From NCBI GenBank assembly GCA_014879875.1, contig JACSRF010000302.1, positions 1 to 44,319 of the forward strand: a DNA stretch of 44,319 nt, given 5' to 3'. This DNA comes from Anaerolinea sp. (GTDB lineage Bacteria; Chloroflexota; Anaerolineae; Promineifilales; Promineifilaceae). Both the position numbers and the translations under genes were made by a program. The notes below the pieces were generated by a model. The model had not been told where the DNA came from. It saw only the letters and a list, made by a program, of their open reading frames with translations, and made no database searches. Shown piece by piece: positions 8,525 to 15,829 of the stretch. Within the stretch, counting starts at the first letter, position 1. Each line of letters begins with the position of its first letter.

Positions 8525-8660
8525 TATCCGTAACCCGAAGCCCGTATCCCGTTATCCGCTGGCATTTTCCAGAGGCATCACTCTACCGATTACCGACGTC
8601 GGATTACCGATTACGGATTACCGATTACGGATTACGGCTTACCGATTACGGGTCCTAATC
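8525..8660. repeat. Intergenic repeat with heptamer array, copy B
   Basis: Begins directly after the TAG stop of the preceding gene. It holds GTAACCCGAAG (8530), GTTATCCG (8551) and CCAGAGGCA (8569), then CGGATTA/CCGATTA heptamers (8585-8651). The order matches the copy at 2322-2420, so this is a dispersed element rather than chance. No promoter could be picked out inside it. Confidence 0.75.
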
Positions 8661-8682
8661 TTACCCTCATAGGAGCAACGTT

Positions 8683-9426
8683 ATGGCTTTACAAGGCAAC
8701 TTAAGCGAGATGTCTGTAGCGGATTTGATTCAACATTATGGGCAAAACCAGAAAACGACCCGTATCCTGATTCAGCATCACGACGAGGAAGCAGACATCT
8801 TTTTCCAGCAAGGCAAAGTGATGCACGCCACCCTGAATGGAGAACAGGGTGAGGGGGTGATTTATCGCATACTAACATGGGAAGATGGGCAGTTTACAAT
8901 CGCGGCAGACGTAAACCCACCTGCCGTAACCGTTGACCGTAGTTGGTCTGGCTTATTGTTAGAAGGCGCGCGTCGCCTGGATGAAACAGGCAGCAATATG
9001 GCTGTCGTAAATATTGAGCAAGAACAAAAAATTAAGGAGAAACAACCGATGGCAGCAAAAAGAAAAAGTGACTTACTGGCGGAAGCCCTGCAAGCGTTAG
9101 TTGAAGAATCAGCCGACATTGATGGCGCGGCCATCGTCGGCCTGGACGGTCTGGTTTATTCCGCCAACGTACCCAACCGTTCGATGGACGAAGATATGGT
9201 CGGCGCAGCGTCAGCCGCCGTGATGGGGTTGAGCCGTCGCAGTGTACAGCAGCTAAAGCGCGGCGAATTTACCCGCACGCTCATTCAGGGGGATGACGGC
9301 AACATCATCGTGGCCGGGTTGAATGAGGAGACCTTCCTGGTAACCCTGACCCCAAAAGCGGTGAATTTGGGCATGGCTTTTGCCGAAGTACGCGACATTG
9401 CCCAACGTTTGCAGCAAATTCTCTAA
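8683..9426 (+). CDS. DUF4388 (PATAN-like) plus roadblock/LC7 protein
   Basis: 247 residues. The N-terminal DUF4388 domain (about 1-95) starts LQGNLSEMSVADLIQHYGQNQKTTRILI and contains FFQQGKVMHATLNGEQGEGVIYRIL, the typical family pattern found in two-component and gliding-related proteins. A linker near 100-125 contains a possible internal start. The C-terminal roadblock domain (about 130-245) has DGAAIVGLDGLVYSANVP and GMAFAEVRDIAQRL. The ATG has GGAG about 7 nt upstream. DUF4388 is thought to mediate protein interaction in signalling; here it would add another input to the GTPase module. Confidence 0.85.
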   Translation: MALQGNLSEMSVADLIQHYGQNQKTTRILIQHHDEEADIFFQQGKVMHATLNGEQGEGVIYRILTWEDGQFTIAADVNPPAVTVDRSWSGLLLEGARRLDETGSNMAVVNIEQEQKIKEKQPMAAKRKSDLLAEALQALVEESADIDGAAIVGLDGLVYSANVPNRSMDEDMVGAASAAVMGLSRRSVQQLKRGEFTRTLIQGDDGNIIVAGLNEETFLVTLTPKAVNLGMAFAEVRDIAQRLQQIL

Positions 9427-9463
9427 GGAATCATCCCCAAAAGGTAACTACTAAGTTGGTTGA

Positions 9464-9507
9464 TTTGTTGGTTGGCTGACAAGCAAACCAGCAAACCAAC
9501 CAACAAA
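9464..9507. repeat. 12-bp stem hairpin in GTTGGTT-rich spacer
   Basis: TTTGTTGGTTGG and CCAACCAACAAA form a perfect 12-bp stem around a 20-nt loop, followed by CTTTCCC. A smaller palindrome, AGAAGTT-G-AACTTCT, lies just downstream near 9526-9541. The 141-bp spacer otherwise shows nothing. It could be a weak terminator after the DUF4388 gene or a leader structure for the next gene. Confidence 0.45.
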
Positions 9508-9567
9508 CTTTCCCAGACTTCTCAGAAGAAGTTGAACTTCTGCAACGGGAACAAGGAGTAAACAACA

Positions 9568-10041
9568 ATGGCTACTGATGACCAAAAAAAGATCAATCAA
9601 TATCGTTTGATGAGCATGGCGCTAACCGGGCTGGCCTCTGGGGTGTGGAACACGTTGGGCGACTCTGCTTTTGCTTTTAGTGGGCCGATGGGCAACCAAA
9701 TTCTGAATACCATGGAAAAGGAGATGGGGCTGGAAGTGGCCGGTGAGACGCCGGTGGAAGTGATGACGGAGATCGGCCGTATCTTTGTAGATGAATTTGG
9801 TTTTGCCAGCGACATTACGGTGCAGGAAAAGGGAGAGAATCATTTTGAGATTCGTGTCCTCAACTGCATCAACCGTAAGTATACGGACCAGTTAGCTGCC
9901 GCGGGCGTGGAAAAGCCCTTCATTTGTCCCATTCTCAATGCGTGCCAGGCGTCGCTGCGGCGCATGAACTTCAAAATGCGTGAAGATGTGCAGAAATGGG
10001 TTGAGGGGAATGGTTCGATCATTACGTTCAAAGGGATATAA
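9568..10041 (+). CDS. Unrecognised small soluble protein with three Cys
   Basis: 157 residues that I do not recognise with confidence. It is mixed alpha/beta with no signal peptide or membrane segment. Cysteines at 100, 120 and 126 (C-x19-C-x5-C), in the context PFICPILNACQASLRR, could bind a metal, a cofactor or a small ligand. The general look (N-terminal helices, a GDSAFAFSGPMG turn, then a strand-rich half) recalls small sensory output domains such as V4R or methanogen output domains, but I cannot assign it. A good ribosome binding site (AAGGAG) precedes the ATG. It lies between the DUF4388-roadblock gene and the amidoligase, and a hairpin follows it. Confidence 0.75.
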   Translation: MATDDQKKINQYRLMSMALTGLASGVWNTLGDSAFAFSGPMGNQILNTMEKEMGLEVAGETPVEVMTEIGRIFVDEFGFASDITVQEKGENHFEIRVLNCINRKYTDQLAAAGVEKPFICPILNACQASLRRMNFKMREDVQKWVEGNGSIITFKGI

Positions 10042-10050
10042 CCATCATCC

Positions 10051-10083
10051 AGAGTGGTTCAATCTTCAAGATTGAGCCACTCT
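10051..10083. terminator. Hairpin after the unknown gene, recurring motif
   Basis: A 16-bp stem with one G-T wobble around TGGTTCAATCTT and AAGATTGA(G)CCA, 9 bp after the stop at 10041. Only a weak T-rich tail follows. A close relative of this hairpin is found at 44272-44305, so it may be a dispersed repeat used as a terminator. Confidence 0.6.
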
Positions 10084-10103
10084 TTATCTTGTCGTTCACC
10101 GCC

Positions 10104-11396
10104 ATGAAGGATCCGATCATTTTTCGCCGCCAGGATGTGTTGTCGCCAACGGCCGCCCGCTATTGGAAAGATTTGCTGTATCGGGTGGTGAAGATTGGCA
10201 CAGAACTGGAAGTGTCGCCGCCAAAAGGGACGCCGCGCACGCTGTTTGAAACGGCCGTGCGTGATGCCCTGCAACCCTCTGGTAGCCTGGAGATGTTGGG
10301 CGTCAATGGGGTGCTGGATGTGCAGCCAGAGCATTGTGGGGTGGAAATTCGGATCATTGGGCGACACCCCCATTTTCACGCGCTGCACGAGCAGTACCAG
10401 CGGATCATGACGGCGCTGCACGCCCTGGGCAGCCGGCCGCGCGCCACCTGTGGTTTACACTTTCATTTGTTAACGCCGGGGCTGGCCGAACCGGTCCCGG
10501 AAATCATTCTGGCGAACTTGTGGAACCTGACGCGGCGCTACGCACCGGAACTGCGCTACCTCACCAGTGGCGGCGACCGGCGCGAAGCGTTGTGCCGGCG
10601 GCGCAATTACACCAGCCACGTGGAAATGGTGCGTCATTCGCCGGGAACGATGTCCATGGCGGCGATTAAAACGATTTTGGACGATAGCCTGATTGTGCCC
10701 AAGCACCAGAACTTCCTCAATCTGGAGCACGTGGGGTTTACGGCGCAAGGGGATGTGCTGCCATTGCACATTGAGTATCGCTTCCCAGATGCCGACGTAT
10801 CGGCAACGGCCGTTACCGCCAAGACGTTTTTGTTTCTGGCGCTGCTGCTGAAAGCGGTAGACCTGAGCCAGTACGGGGTGATCCACGTGGGGCAGGTAAA
10901 GGCGTGGCGGCGCAAAATCGAACTGCTGGATATGGTCAATAATAATGATGGCAACCTGGCGACGAGCGACACAACGGCCGTTACCGACGACGTGATTGCC
11001 GAACTACGCCAGGGAACCTACGAGCTGCTCGACCTGCTCGCCCCCACGTTTGACCGCTTCGCCGACAACCCATCCCTCGATGTGCTGCTGCTGCTGGCCG
11101 AACGCCCCATCTCGCTGCTGCGCTGCGCCGGTTACGATTGGCCGCAAATCGAAGCATTGTTATTGCAGCGCGTGACCACCGACGAAATCGGGCTGGATAA
11201 AACCGACAAAAGCCTGATGCAGCGCATTGAACTATGTGAATGGACCGGGCAGACGTGCCCGGAAACGTGGCAGTGGTATGCCGCACGCGAGCTGTTCCTG
11301 ACGCCGCAAGACCTGGAACGCCGCCTGCAAAAGTTGGAAAAACTGCGCGGCGTGCGTTGGGACCAACGCCAGGGGACGATGATCTTCACCAGCTAA
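10104..11396 (+). CDS. Amidoligase (COOH-NH2 ligase) family protein
   Basis: 430 residues resembling the amidoligase family (Pfam Amidoligase_2; glutamine-synthetase-like fold), whose members are predicted to join carboxyl and amino groups with ATP. Family-type motifs are visible: GTELE (32-36), SGSLEM (58-63), GVEIR (78-82) and CGLHFHL (115-121), the latter two matching the acidic and HxH metal-site patterns. The C-terminal half is helical. A class II glutamine amidotransferase follows after 53 bp, the same partner known beside other amidoligases, which supports ammonia transfer. The substrate is unknown. The start is uncertain: ATG at 10104 has no clear ribosome binding site, and a TTG at 10089 is the alternative. 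Confidence 0.75.
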   Translation: MKDPIIFRRQDVLSPTAARYWKDLLYRVVKIGTELEVSPPKGTPRTLFETAVRDALQPSGSLEMLGVNGVLDVQPEHCGVEIRIIGRHPHFHALHEQYQRIMTALHALGSRPRATCGLHFHLLTPGLAEPVPEIILANLWNLTRRYAPELRYLTSGGDRREALCRRRNYTSHVEMVRHSPGTMSMAAIKTILDDSLIVPKHQNFLNLEHVGFTAQGDVLPLHIEYRFPDADVSATAVTAKTFLFLALLLKAVDLSQYGVIHVGQVKAWRRKIELLDMVNNNDGNLATSDTTAVTDDVIAELRQGTYELLDLLAPTFDRFADNPSLDVLLLLAERPISLLRCAGYDWPQIEALLLQRVTTDEIGLDKTDKSLMQRIELCEWTGQTCPETWQWYAARELFLTPQDLERRLQKLEKLRGVRWDQRQGTMIFTS

Positions 11397-11402
11397 ATGG
11401 CG

Positions 11403-11431
11403 CGTGGGACGTTGTCCGTCAACGCCCCACG
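11403..11431. promoter_or_regulatory. Hairpin between amidoligase and amidotransferase genes
   Basis: CGTGGGACGTTG and CAACGCCCCACG form a 12-bp stem with one mismatch around a 5-nt loop. It lies 6 bp after the amidoligase stop and 18 bp before the amidotransferase ATG. No T-run follows. It may tune translation or mRNA decay between the two genes. Confidence 0.45.
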
Positions 11432-11449
11432 TCCGATTTACGACGCCCT

Positions 11450-12241
11450 ATGTGTGGAATAGCCGCAACCCTCCTGATGCCGCAGTCGCGCCCAACGGCC
11501 GTTTGGGAAGCGATCTGGCGCAACTTCACCGAAAACTTGCTGTTCAATGAGAAACGCGGGCTGGAGGCGAGCGGCGCGGCTGTGCTGCAAATGGATGGGC
11601 GGCTGCGGATTGTGAAACAAGCTGTACCGGCGCATGAATTTGTGCAAACGGCCGCTTACCAGTCGTTGCGCGACGAGTTGGGGCCGCAGACGGCGCTGTT
11701 GTTGGGGCACACACGCCACCCAACGCAAGGGTCACCGCAGCTGCCGGGCAACAACCATCCCATTCAGGTAGGGGCGGTGTTTGGGGTGCATAACGGCCGT
11801 ATTCGCAACGACAACCAACTTTTTGCCCAGGCCAACTACAACCGCCTGGCGCAAGTAGACAGCGAGATCATCTTCCAACTATTGCAACCCCATCCTCCCC
11901 TCCCTGCCGACCCTTGCTATTTGCACACCATTCAACCCTTGTTGCAGCAGTTAGACGGCGATTTCACTTTTCTGGCTGGTGACAGCCGCGCGCCCGGTCG
12001 TTTATTACTGGTCAAGCATCGTCAGCCCATGTCCGCCTATTATCAAGCCAACTGGCAAGCGCTGTTATTCTCATCTCGTTACATTTTTTTACGGAAGCAA
12101 TTCGGCCGTGACGTGCAGTCCACCGTGCTCGTACCGGATCAACTGGTCCTTTACGATGCCGCGCGCCTGCATGAACGGCAGCATTTACCTGTGGCAACAT
12201 TGCCTTTGTACAATGCAGTTGAAGAGGGCTGTGGTGGCTAA
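11450..12241 (+). CDS. Stand-alone class II glutamine amidotransferase
   Basis: 263 residues. It starts MCGIAATLL, so Cys2 becomes the N-terminal nucleophile after removal of Met. Glutamine-site motifs follow: GHTRHPTQGS near residue 85, NNHPIQVG near 102 and VHNGRI near 113. It has only the glutaminase domain, with no synthetase or phosphoribosyl part, so it must hand ammonia to another protein; the upstream amidoligase is the obvious candidate. The start is fixed by the required MCGI end although no good ribosome binding site is visible. Its last 8 bases overlap the start of the next (receiver) gene. The C-terminal quarter (from about 200) is less conserved in appearance. Confidence 0.88.
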   Translation: MCGIAATLLMPQSRPTAVWEAIWRNFTENLLFNEKRGLEASGAAVLQMDGRLRIVKQAVPAHEFVQTAAYQSLRDELGPQTALLLGHTRHPTQGSPQLPGNNHPIQVGAVFGVHNGRIRNDNQLFAQANYNRLAQVDSEIIFQLLQPHPPLPADPCYLHTIQPLLQQLDGDFTFLAGDSRAPGRLLLVKHRQPMSAYYQANWQALLFSSRYIFLRKQFGRDVQSTVLVPDQLVLYDAARLHERQHLPVATLPLYNAVEEGCGG

Positions 12242-12938
12242 CGAAACTATTCTGGTTATTGATGATAATGTTGAATTGTCCGAATTATTGCACACCCACG
12301 TTTTGGGGCCGTTGGGATATACTGTGTTACGGGCAGCAGATGGCGAAAAAGGGTTAGCGTTAGTCAGCACGCACAATCCCGACCTCATCATCCTCGATAT
12401 GCACATGCCGCGTTTAGATGGGTTGGGCGTTTTGCAAGCATTGCATGACGCTGATAACAAAATCCCGGTGATTTTCGTCACCATCAGTGGCTCAGAACGT
12501 TTAGCGATTGAAGCATTCCGCCTGGGAGTGCGCGATTATTTGATCAAACCATTTTCATTTCTACAAGTTTGTGAAACGGTTGACATCGCCTTAAAAACGG
12601 TACGCCTCGCCCGAGAGAAGGAAGTTTTAGCCAAAAACCTGGTGGCGGCGGAAGCCATACGCAGCACGGTCACCACATTAAGTCACCACATTAACAATCA
12701 TCTGATGGTCGTAAATGGTAATCTGCTGCTGTTGCTAGAGGCGCTAGAACAAGCGGAAAATAACGAACGGTTCGATTGGCTAGAAATGGCGCATAATAGT
12801 ATAGAGAGCGCTGGCAAAATTGAACGAGTTCTCCAATCATTGCAGCAAATTACGCAGGTGGAGCCAACCATGTATTATGACCGCTTACAAATGTTGAATC
12901 TCAATGATGCAGTGCAGCGCGCGAATAATTCCCGCTAA
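12234..12938 (+). CDS. Receiver domain with HisKA-like segment, no ATPase
   Basis: 234 residues if translation starts at GTG 12234 (AGAGG 6 nt upstream); ATG 12213 or GTG 12231 are alternatives. The REC domain covers about 5-120: D10/D11, phosphoacceptor D55 in LIILDMHMP, T83 and K105 in LIKPF. Next comes a helical segment with LSHHINNHLMVVNGN (His151/His152) that resembles a histidine-kinase dimerisation helix pair, but the protein ends before any ATP-binding domain. It may accept phosphate on REC and dimerise through the helices, or serve as a relay. It overlaps the amidotransferase gene by 8 bp, and a hybrid kinase follows 56 bp later. Confidence 0.85.
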   Translation: MANETILVIDDNVELSELLHTHVLGPLGYTVLRAADGEKGLALVSTHNPDLIILDMHMPRLDGLGVLQALHDADNKIPVIFVTISGSERLAIEAFRLGVRDYLIKPFSFLQVCETVDIALKTVRLAREKEVLAKNLVAAEAIRSTVTTLSHHINNHLMVVNGNLLLLLEALEQAENNERFDWLEMAHNSIESAGKIERVLQSLQQITQVEPTMYYDRLQMLNLNDAVQRANNSR

Positions 12939-12994
12939 TCGCTGTTGTGCCTGGAGCCGCCACCCAAAAACTTTATGTAATAACAAGGGGCGCT

Positions 12995-15829
12995 ATGTTG
13001 CTAGAACAAGACAACCTTGCCACAATCGGCGCTGCGCCTGTCCCGATCCCGGCAGCGGTATTGTCGCCAACCATACGTGTATGCCAGGTTTACCAGACAG
13101 ACGCCGAACGGGATGCTGTGCTTGCGGCCTTTTTGAATGAGGGCGCGGCGCGCGGAGAACGATGCCTGTATGTGACGGCGGAACTGCCAGCGCCAGACAC
13201 GGCGGCTTCGCTGCCCTGGATGGGTGCGGTGGAGGTGTCTGTGGCGATGGCTGTGTATGGCAAAGACGGCCGTTTCCACACCCCAACAGCCATCGCCTGG
13301 CTGCAACAACAACAGCAACAAGCCTACCAACAAGGGTTCACAGGGCTGCGCGTGGCGGCCGATATGCGTTGGGTTTTGCACACGCCCCCCTATGAAGAGG
13401 CGCTCATTGCCCACGAAACCCAATTTGAACCGGACCCGGCGCTGCAAACCGTGTCTCTATTGTGTCAGTTCAACCAGGACGATTTCCCCAGAAACGTCTT
13501 AGCCAAACTGCTGACGATTCACGCTTACATCGTCATCGGCGCGCAAATGTATCACAATCAATTCGTCGTACCCCACGCGCAGTTGAGCGCGCCATTGTCC
13601 GCGCCTTGGGGTGGTTACCAACCCTATCTGGAACAGGTGCGGCTGTGGTGGCGACAGCAAGAAAACGGGCTGGAAACGGCCGTTGCCCCTCCCCCCACCA
13701 ATGCCGCCAGCCTGTTAACCACCGAACGCGAACAACGCCTGTTGACGGAAACAAAACTGCGGCAGCTATCACAAGCCGTCGAGCAAAGCCCCGTTTCCAT
13801 TATCATCACCGATCTGCACGGCAATATTGAACATGTAAATCAGCAATTCACAACAATTACCGGGTACACGGCCGCTGAAGTTCTTGGTAAAAATCCGCGT
13901 ATCCTCAAATCAGGGCATACATCGCCCGACGAATATGAGCAAATGTGGCAAACCATCGTACACGGCGACGTATGGCGCGGCGAATTTCATAACCGCGCCA
14001 AAGATGGGCGCCTTTACTGGGAATATGCCGCCATTTCCCCTATTAAAAACGAAGCCGACGCGATCACCCATTTTCTGGCCGTCGAAGAAGATGTGACCGA
14101 CGTCAAGGAATTGGCAAACGCTCTTCGTCAGCGCAACCGCGAACTACAACTATTGAACCATGCCAGCCGGGATTTAAATTCCACGCTCGCCCTTGACAAA
14201 GTGCTGCAAATTATGCTGGAAGAAATTCGGCGACTATTGAATGTTGATGCCTGTTCCGTATGGTTGCTTGATGCAGATACGCAAGAACTGGTTTGCCATC
14301 AAGTGACTGACCCTCAAGGCAACATTGTGCATGGTTGGCGGCTGCAACCAGGGCAAGGCATTGCGGGTTACGCTGCTTTACATGGAAACAGTGTGATCGT
14401 GTCCGACGCCTTGCACGATGACCGTCATTACCCACTCATTGACGCCCGAACAGGGCTGCAACTTCGCTCGATTCTGACAACGCCGCTGCGCACCAAACAA
14501 GGGATCATCGGCGTTTTCCAAATTGTAGATGAACGCCCGCACCGTTTTACACTGAATGACCAGGCGTTAATGGAATCGCTGGCGGCCATTGCGGCCAACG
14601 CCATTGAAAACGCCCAATTACACGAAGATTTGCAGCAGCAGCTTACTACTTTGCAAAATACACAGGCGCAGTTGCTACAACATGAAAAGTTGGCCGCTAT
14701 TGGGGAATTGGTGGCCGGTGTGGCCCACGAACTCAACAACCCGCTAACCTCTATCATGTTGTACACGCAATTGTTGCAGCGCAAATCACCGTTTGCAACC
14801 GAGGCAGAGCAAGAGCTAAACAAAATTTTGCAGCAGACCCGTCACGCGACCAGCATTGTGCGCTCGCTGCTCGACTTTGCCCGCCAACACCCGCCGGAAC
14901 GTGTCATGACGCAGGTTAATGAGATAGTCACGGCCGTCTTTGAACTGTTAGCCTATGAACTGCGTATGCAAAACGTAGAATGGCATCTGGAATTAGCGCC
15001 AGAGCTTCCCCCGATTTTGGTTGATACACGCCAAATTCTGCAAGTATTGGTCAATTTGATCAACAATGCGATTTATGCGATGCGACAAAATGAAAAAGGC
15101 CGGGTTTTATTTGTAACGACACAGCTTGGCGCATCGCAATTTGCCACCATCACGACGCCCGGCGCGCCACATTGTATTCGCATTGCCATTCAAGATAACG
15201 GCAGCGGCATTCCCCGCAATTTGCAGACACGCATTTTTGATCCTTTCTTTACCACCAAGCCAGCCGGGGAGGGAACCGGGCTGGGGCTGTCGGTATGTCA
15301 TGGTATTATCAGCGAACATGGCGGGCATATTTGGGTTAACAGCAAGCCAGGGCACGGGGCAACCTTTTACATAGAACTGCCGGTGACGACGGCCGTAGAA
15401 AATGATGATGCTATGACCGACGGCCCTCCCTCTCTTACAGATACAGTCACCCGCATTTTGATCATTGACGATGAAGCCAGCATCCGCGAAATTTTGCACC
15501 GCGCCCTGCAACGTGAGCGATACCTGGTAGACAGCGCCGCCGATGGCGCCGCCGGCATCGCCTGCCTGCAACAGCGATCATACAATCTGGTCATCTGCGA
15601 TATGCGTATGCCACAGGTGGATGGCACGGCCGTTTACCAATATCTGCAAACGCATCAACCCCACCTGCTCCCCTACTTTATCTTCACCACCGGCGACGAG
15701 ATGACTGCGGGGACAAGCCAATTTCTCCAACAAACGGGCGCCCCCTGCCTTGCCAAGCCATTCGATCTGTCTGACATCAAACGCCTGATCTGTGAAAAAT
15801 TACAGGCACAGGGCAAGGCACGGCCGTAA
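12995..15829 (+). CDS. Hybrid histidine kinase: MEDS-PAS-GAF-HisKA-HATPase-REC
   Basis: 944 residues, no membrane segment, so probably cytoplasmic. The N-terminal part (about 20-215) resembles the MEDS sensory domain (IRVCQVYQTDAERDAVLAAFL, GERCLYVTAE, RVAADMRWVL). A PAS domain follows at about 250-375, GAF at about 400-550, a HisKA H-box with His578 (GVAHELNNPLTS), then HATPase_c with NLINNAIYAM, DNGSGIP and GTGLGLSVCHGI, and a C-terminal receiver with phosphoacceptor Asp869. All catalytic boxes look intact. Start chosen at 12995 with AAGGGG 4 nt upstream. Its stop abuts the stop of the convergent peptidase gene with no spacer. It may phosphorylate the receiver proteins of this island. Confidence 0.92.
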   Translation: MLLEQDNLATIGAAPVPIPAAVLSPTIRVCQVYQTDAERDAVLAAFLNEGAARGERCLYVTAELPAPDTAASLPWMGAVEVSVAMAVYGKDGRFHTPTAIAWLQQQQQQAYQQGFTGLRVAADMRWVLHTPPYEEALIAHETQFEPDPALQTVSLLCQFNQDDFPRNVLAKLLTIHAYIVIGAQMYHNQFVVPHAQLSAPLSAPWGGYQPYLEQVRLWWRQQENGLETAVAPPPTNAASLLTTEREQRLLTETKLRQLSQAVEQSPVSIIITDLHGNIEHVNQQFTTITGYTAAEVLGKNPRILKSGHTSPDEYEQMWQTIVHGDVWRGEFHNRAKDGRLYWEYAAISPIKNEADAITHFLAVEEDVTDVKELANALRQRNRELQLLNHASRDLNSTLALDKVLQIMLEEIRRLLNVDACSVWLLDADTQELVCHQVTDPQGNIVHGWRLQPGQGIAGYAALHGNSVIVSDALHDDRHYPLIDARTGLQLRSILTTPLRTKQGIIGVFQIVDERPHRFTLNDQALMESLAAIAANAIENAQLHEDLQQQLTTLQNTQAQLLQHEKLAAIGELVAGVAHELNNPLTSIMLYTQLLQRKSPFATEAEQELNKILQQTRHATSIVRSLLDFARQHPPERVMTQVNEIVTAVFELLAYELRMQNVEWHLELAPELPPILVDTRQILQVLVNLINNAIYAMRQNEKGRVLFVTTQLGASQFATITTPGAPHCIRIAIQDNGSGIPRNLQTRIFDPFFTTKPAGEGTGLGLSVCHGIISEHGGHIWVNSKPGHGATFYIELPVTTAVENDDAMTDGPPSLTDTVTRILIIDDEASIREILHRALQRERYLVDSAADGAAGIACLQQRSYNLVICDMRMPQVDGTAVYQYLQTHQPHLLPYFIFTTGDEMTAGTSQFLQQTGAPCLAKPFDLSDIKRLICEKLQAQGKARP

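Noticed and set aside
2377-8651. Heptamer arrays as CRISPR repeats
   Set aside because: Units are 7 or 14 bp with no unique spacers, and no cas genes are present.
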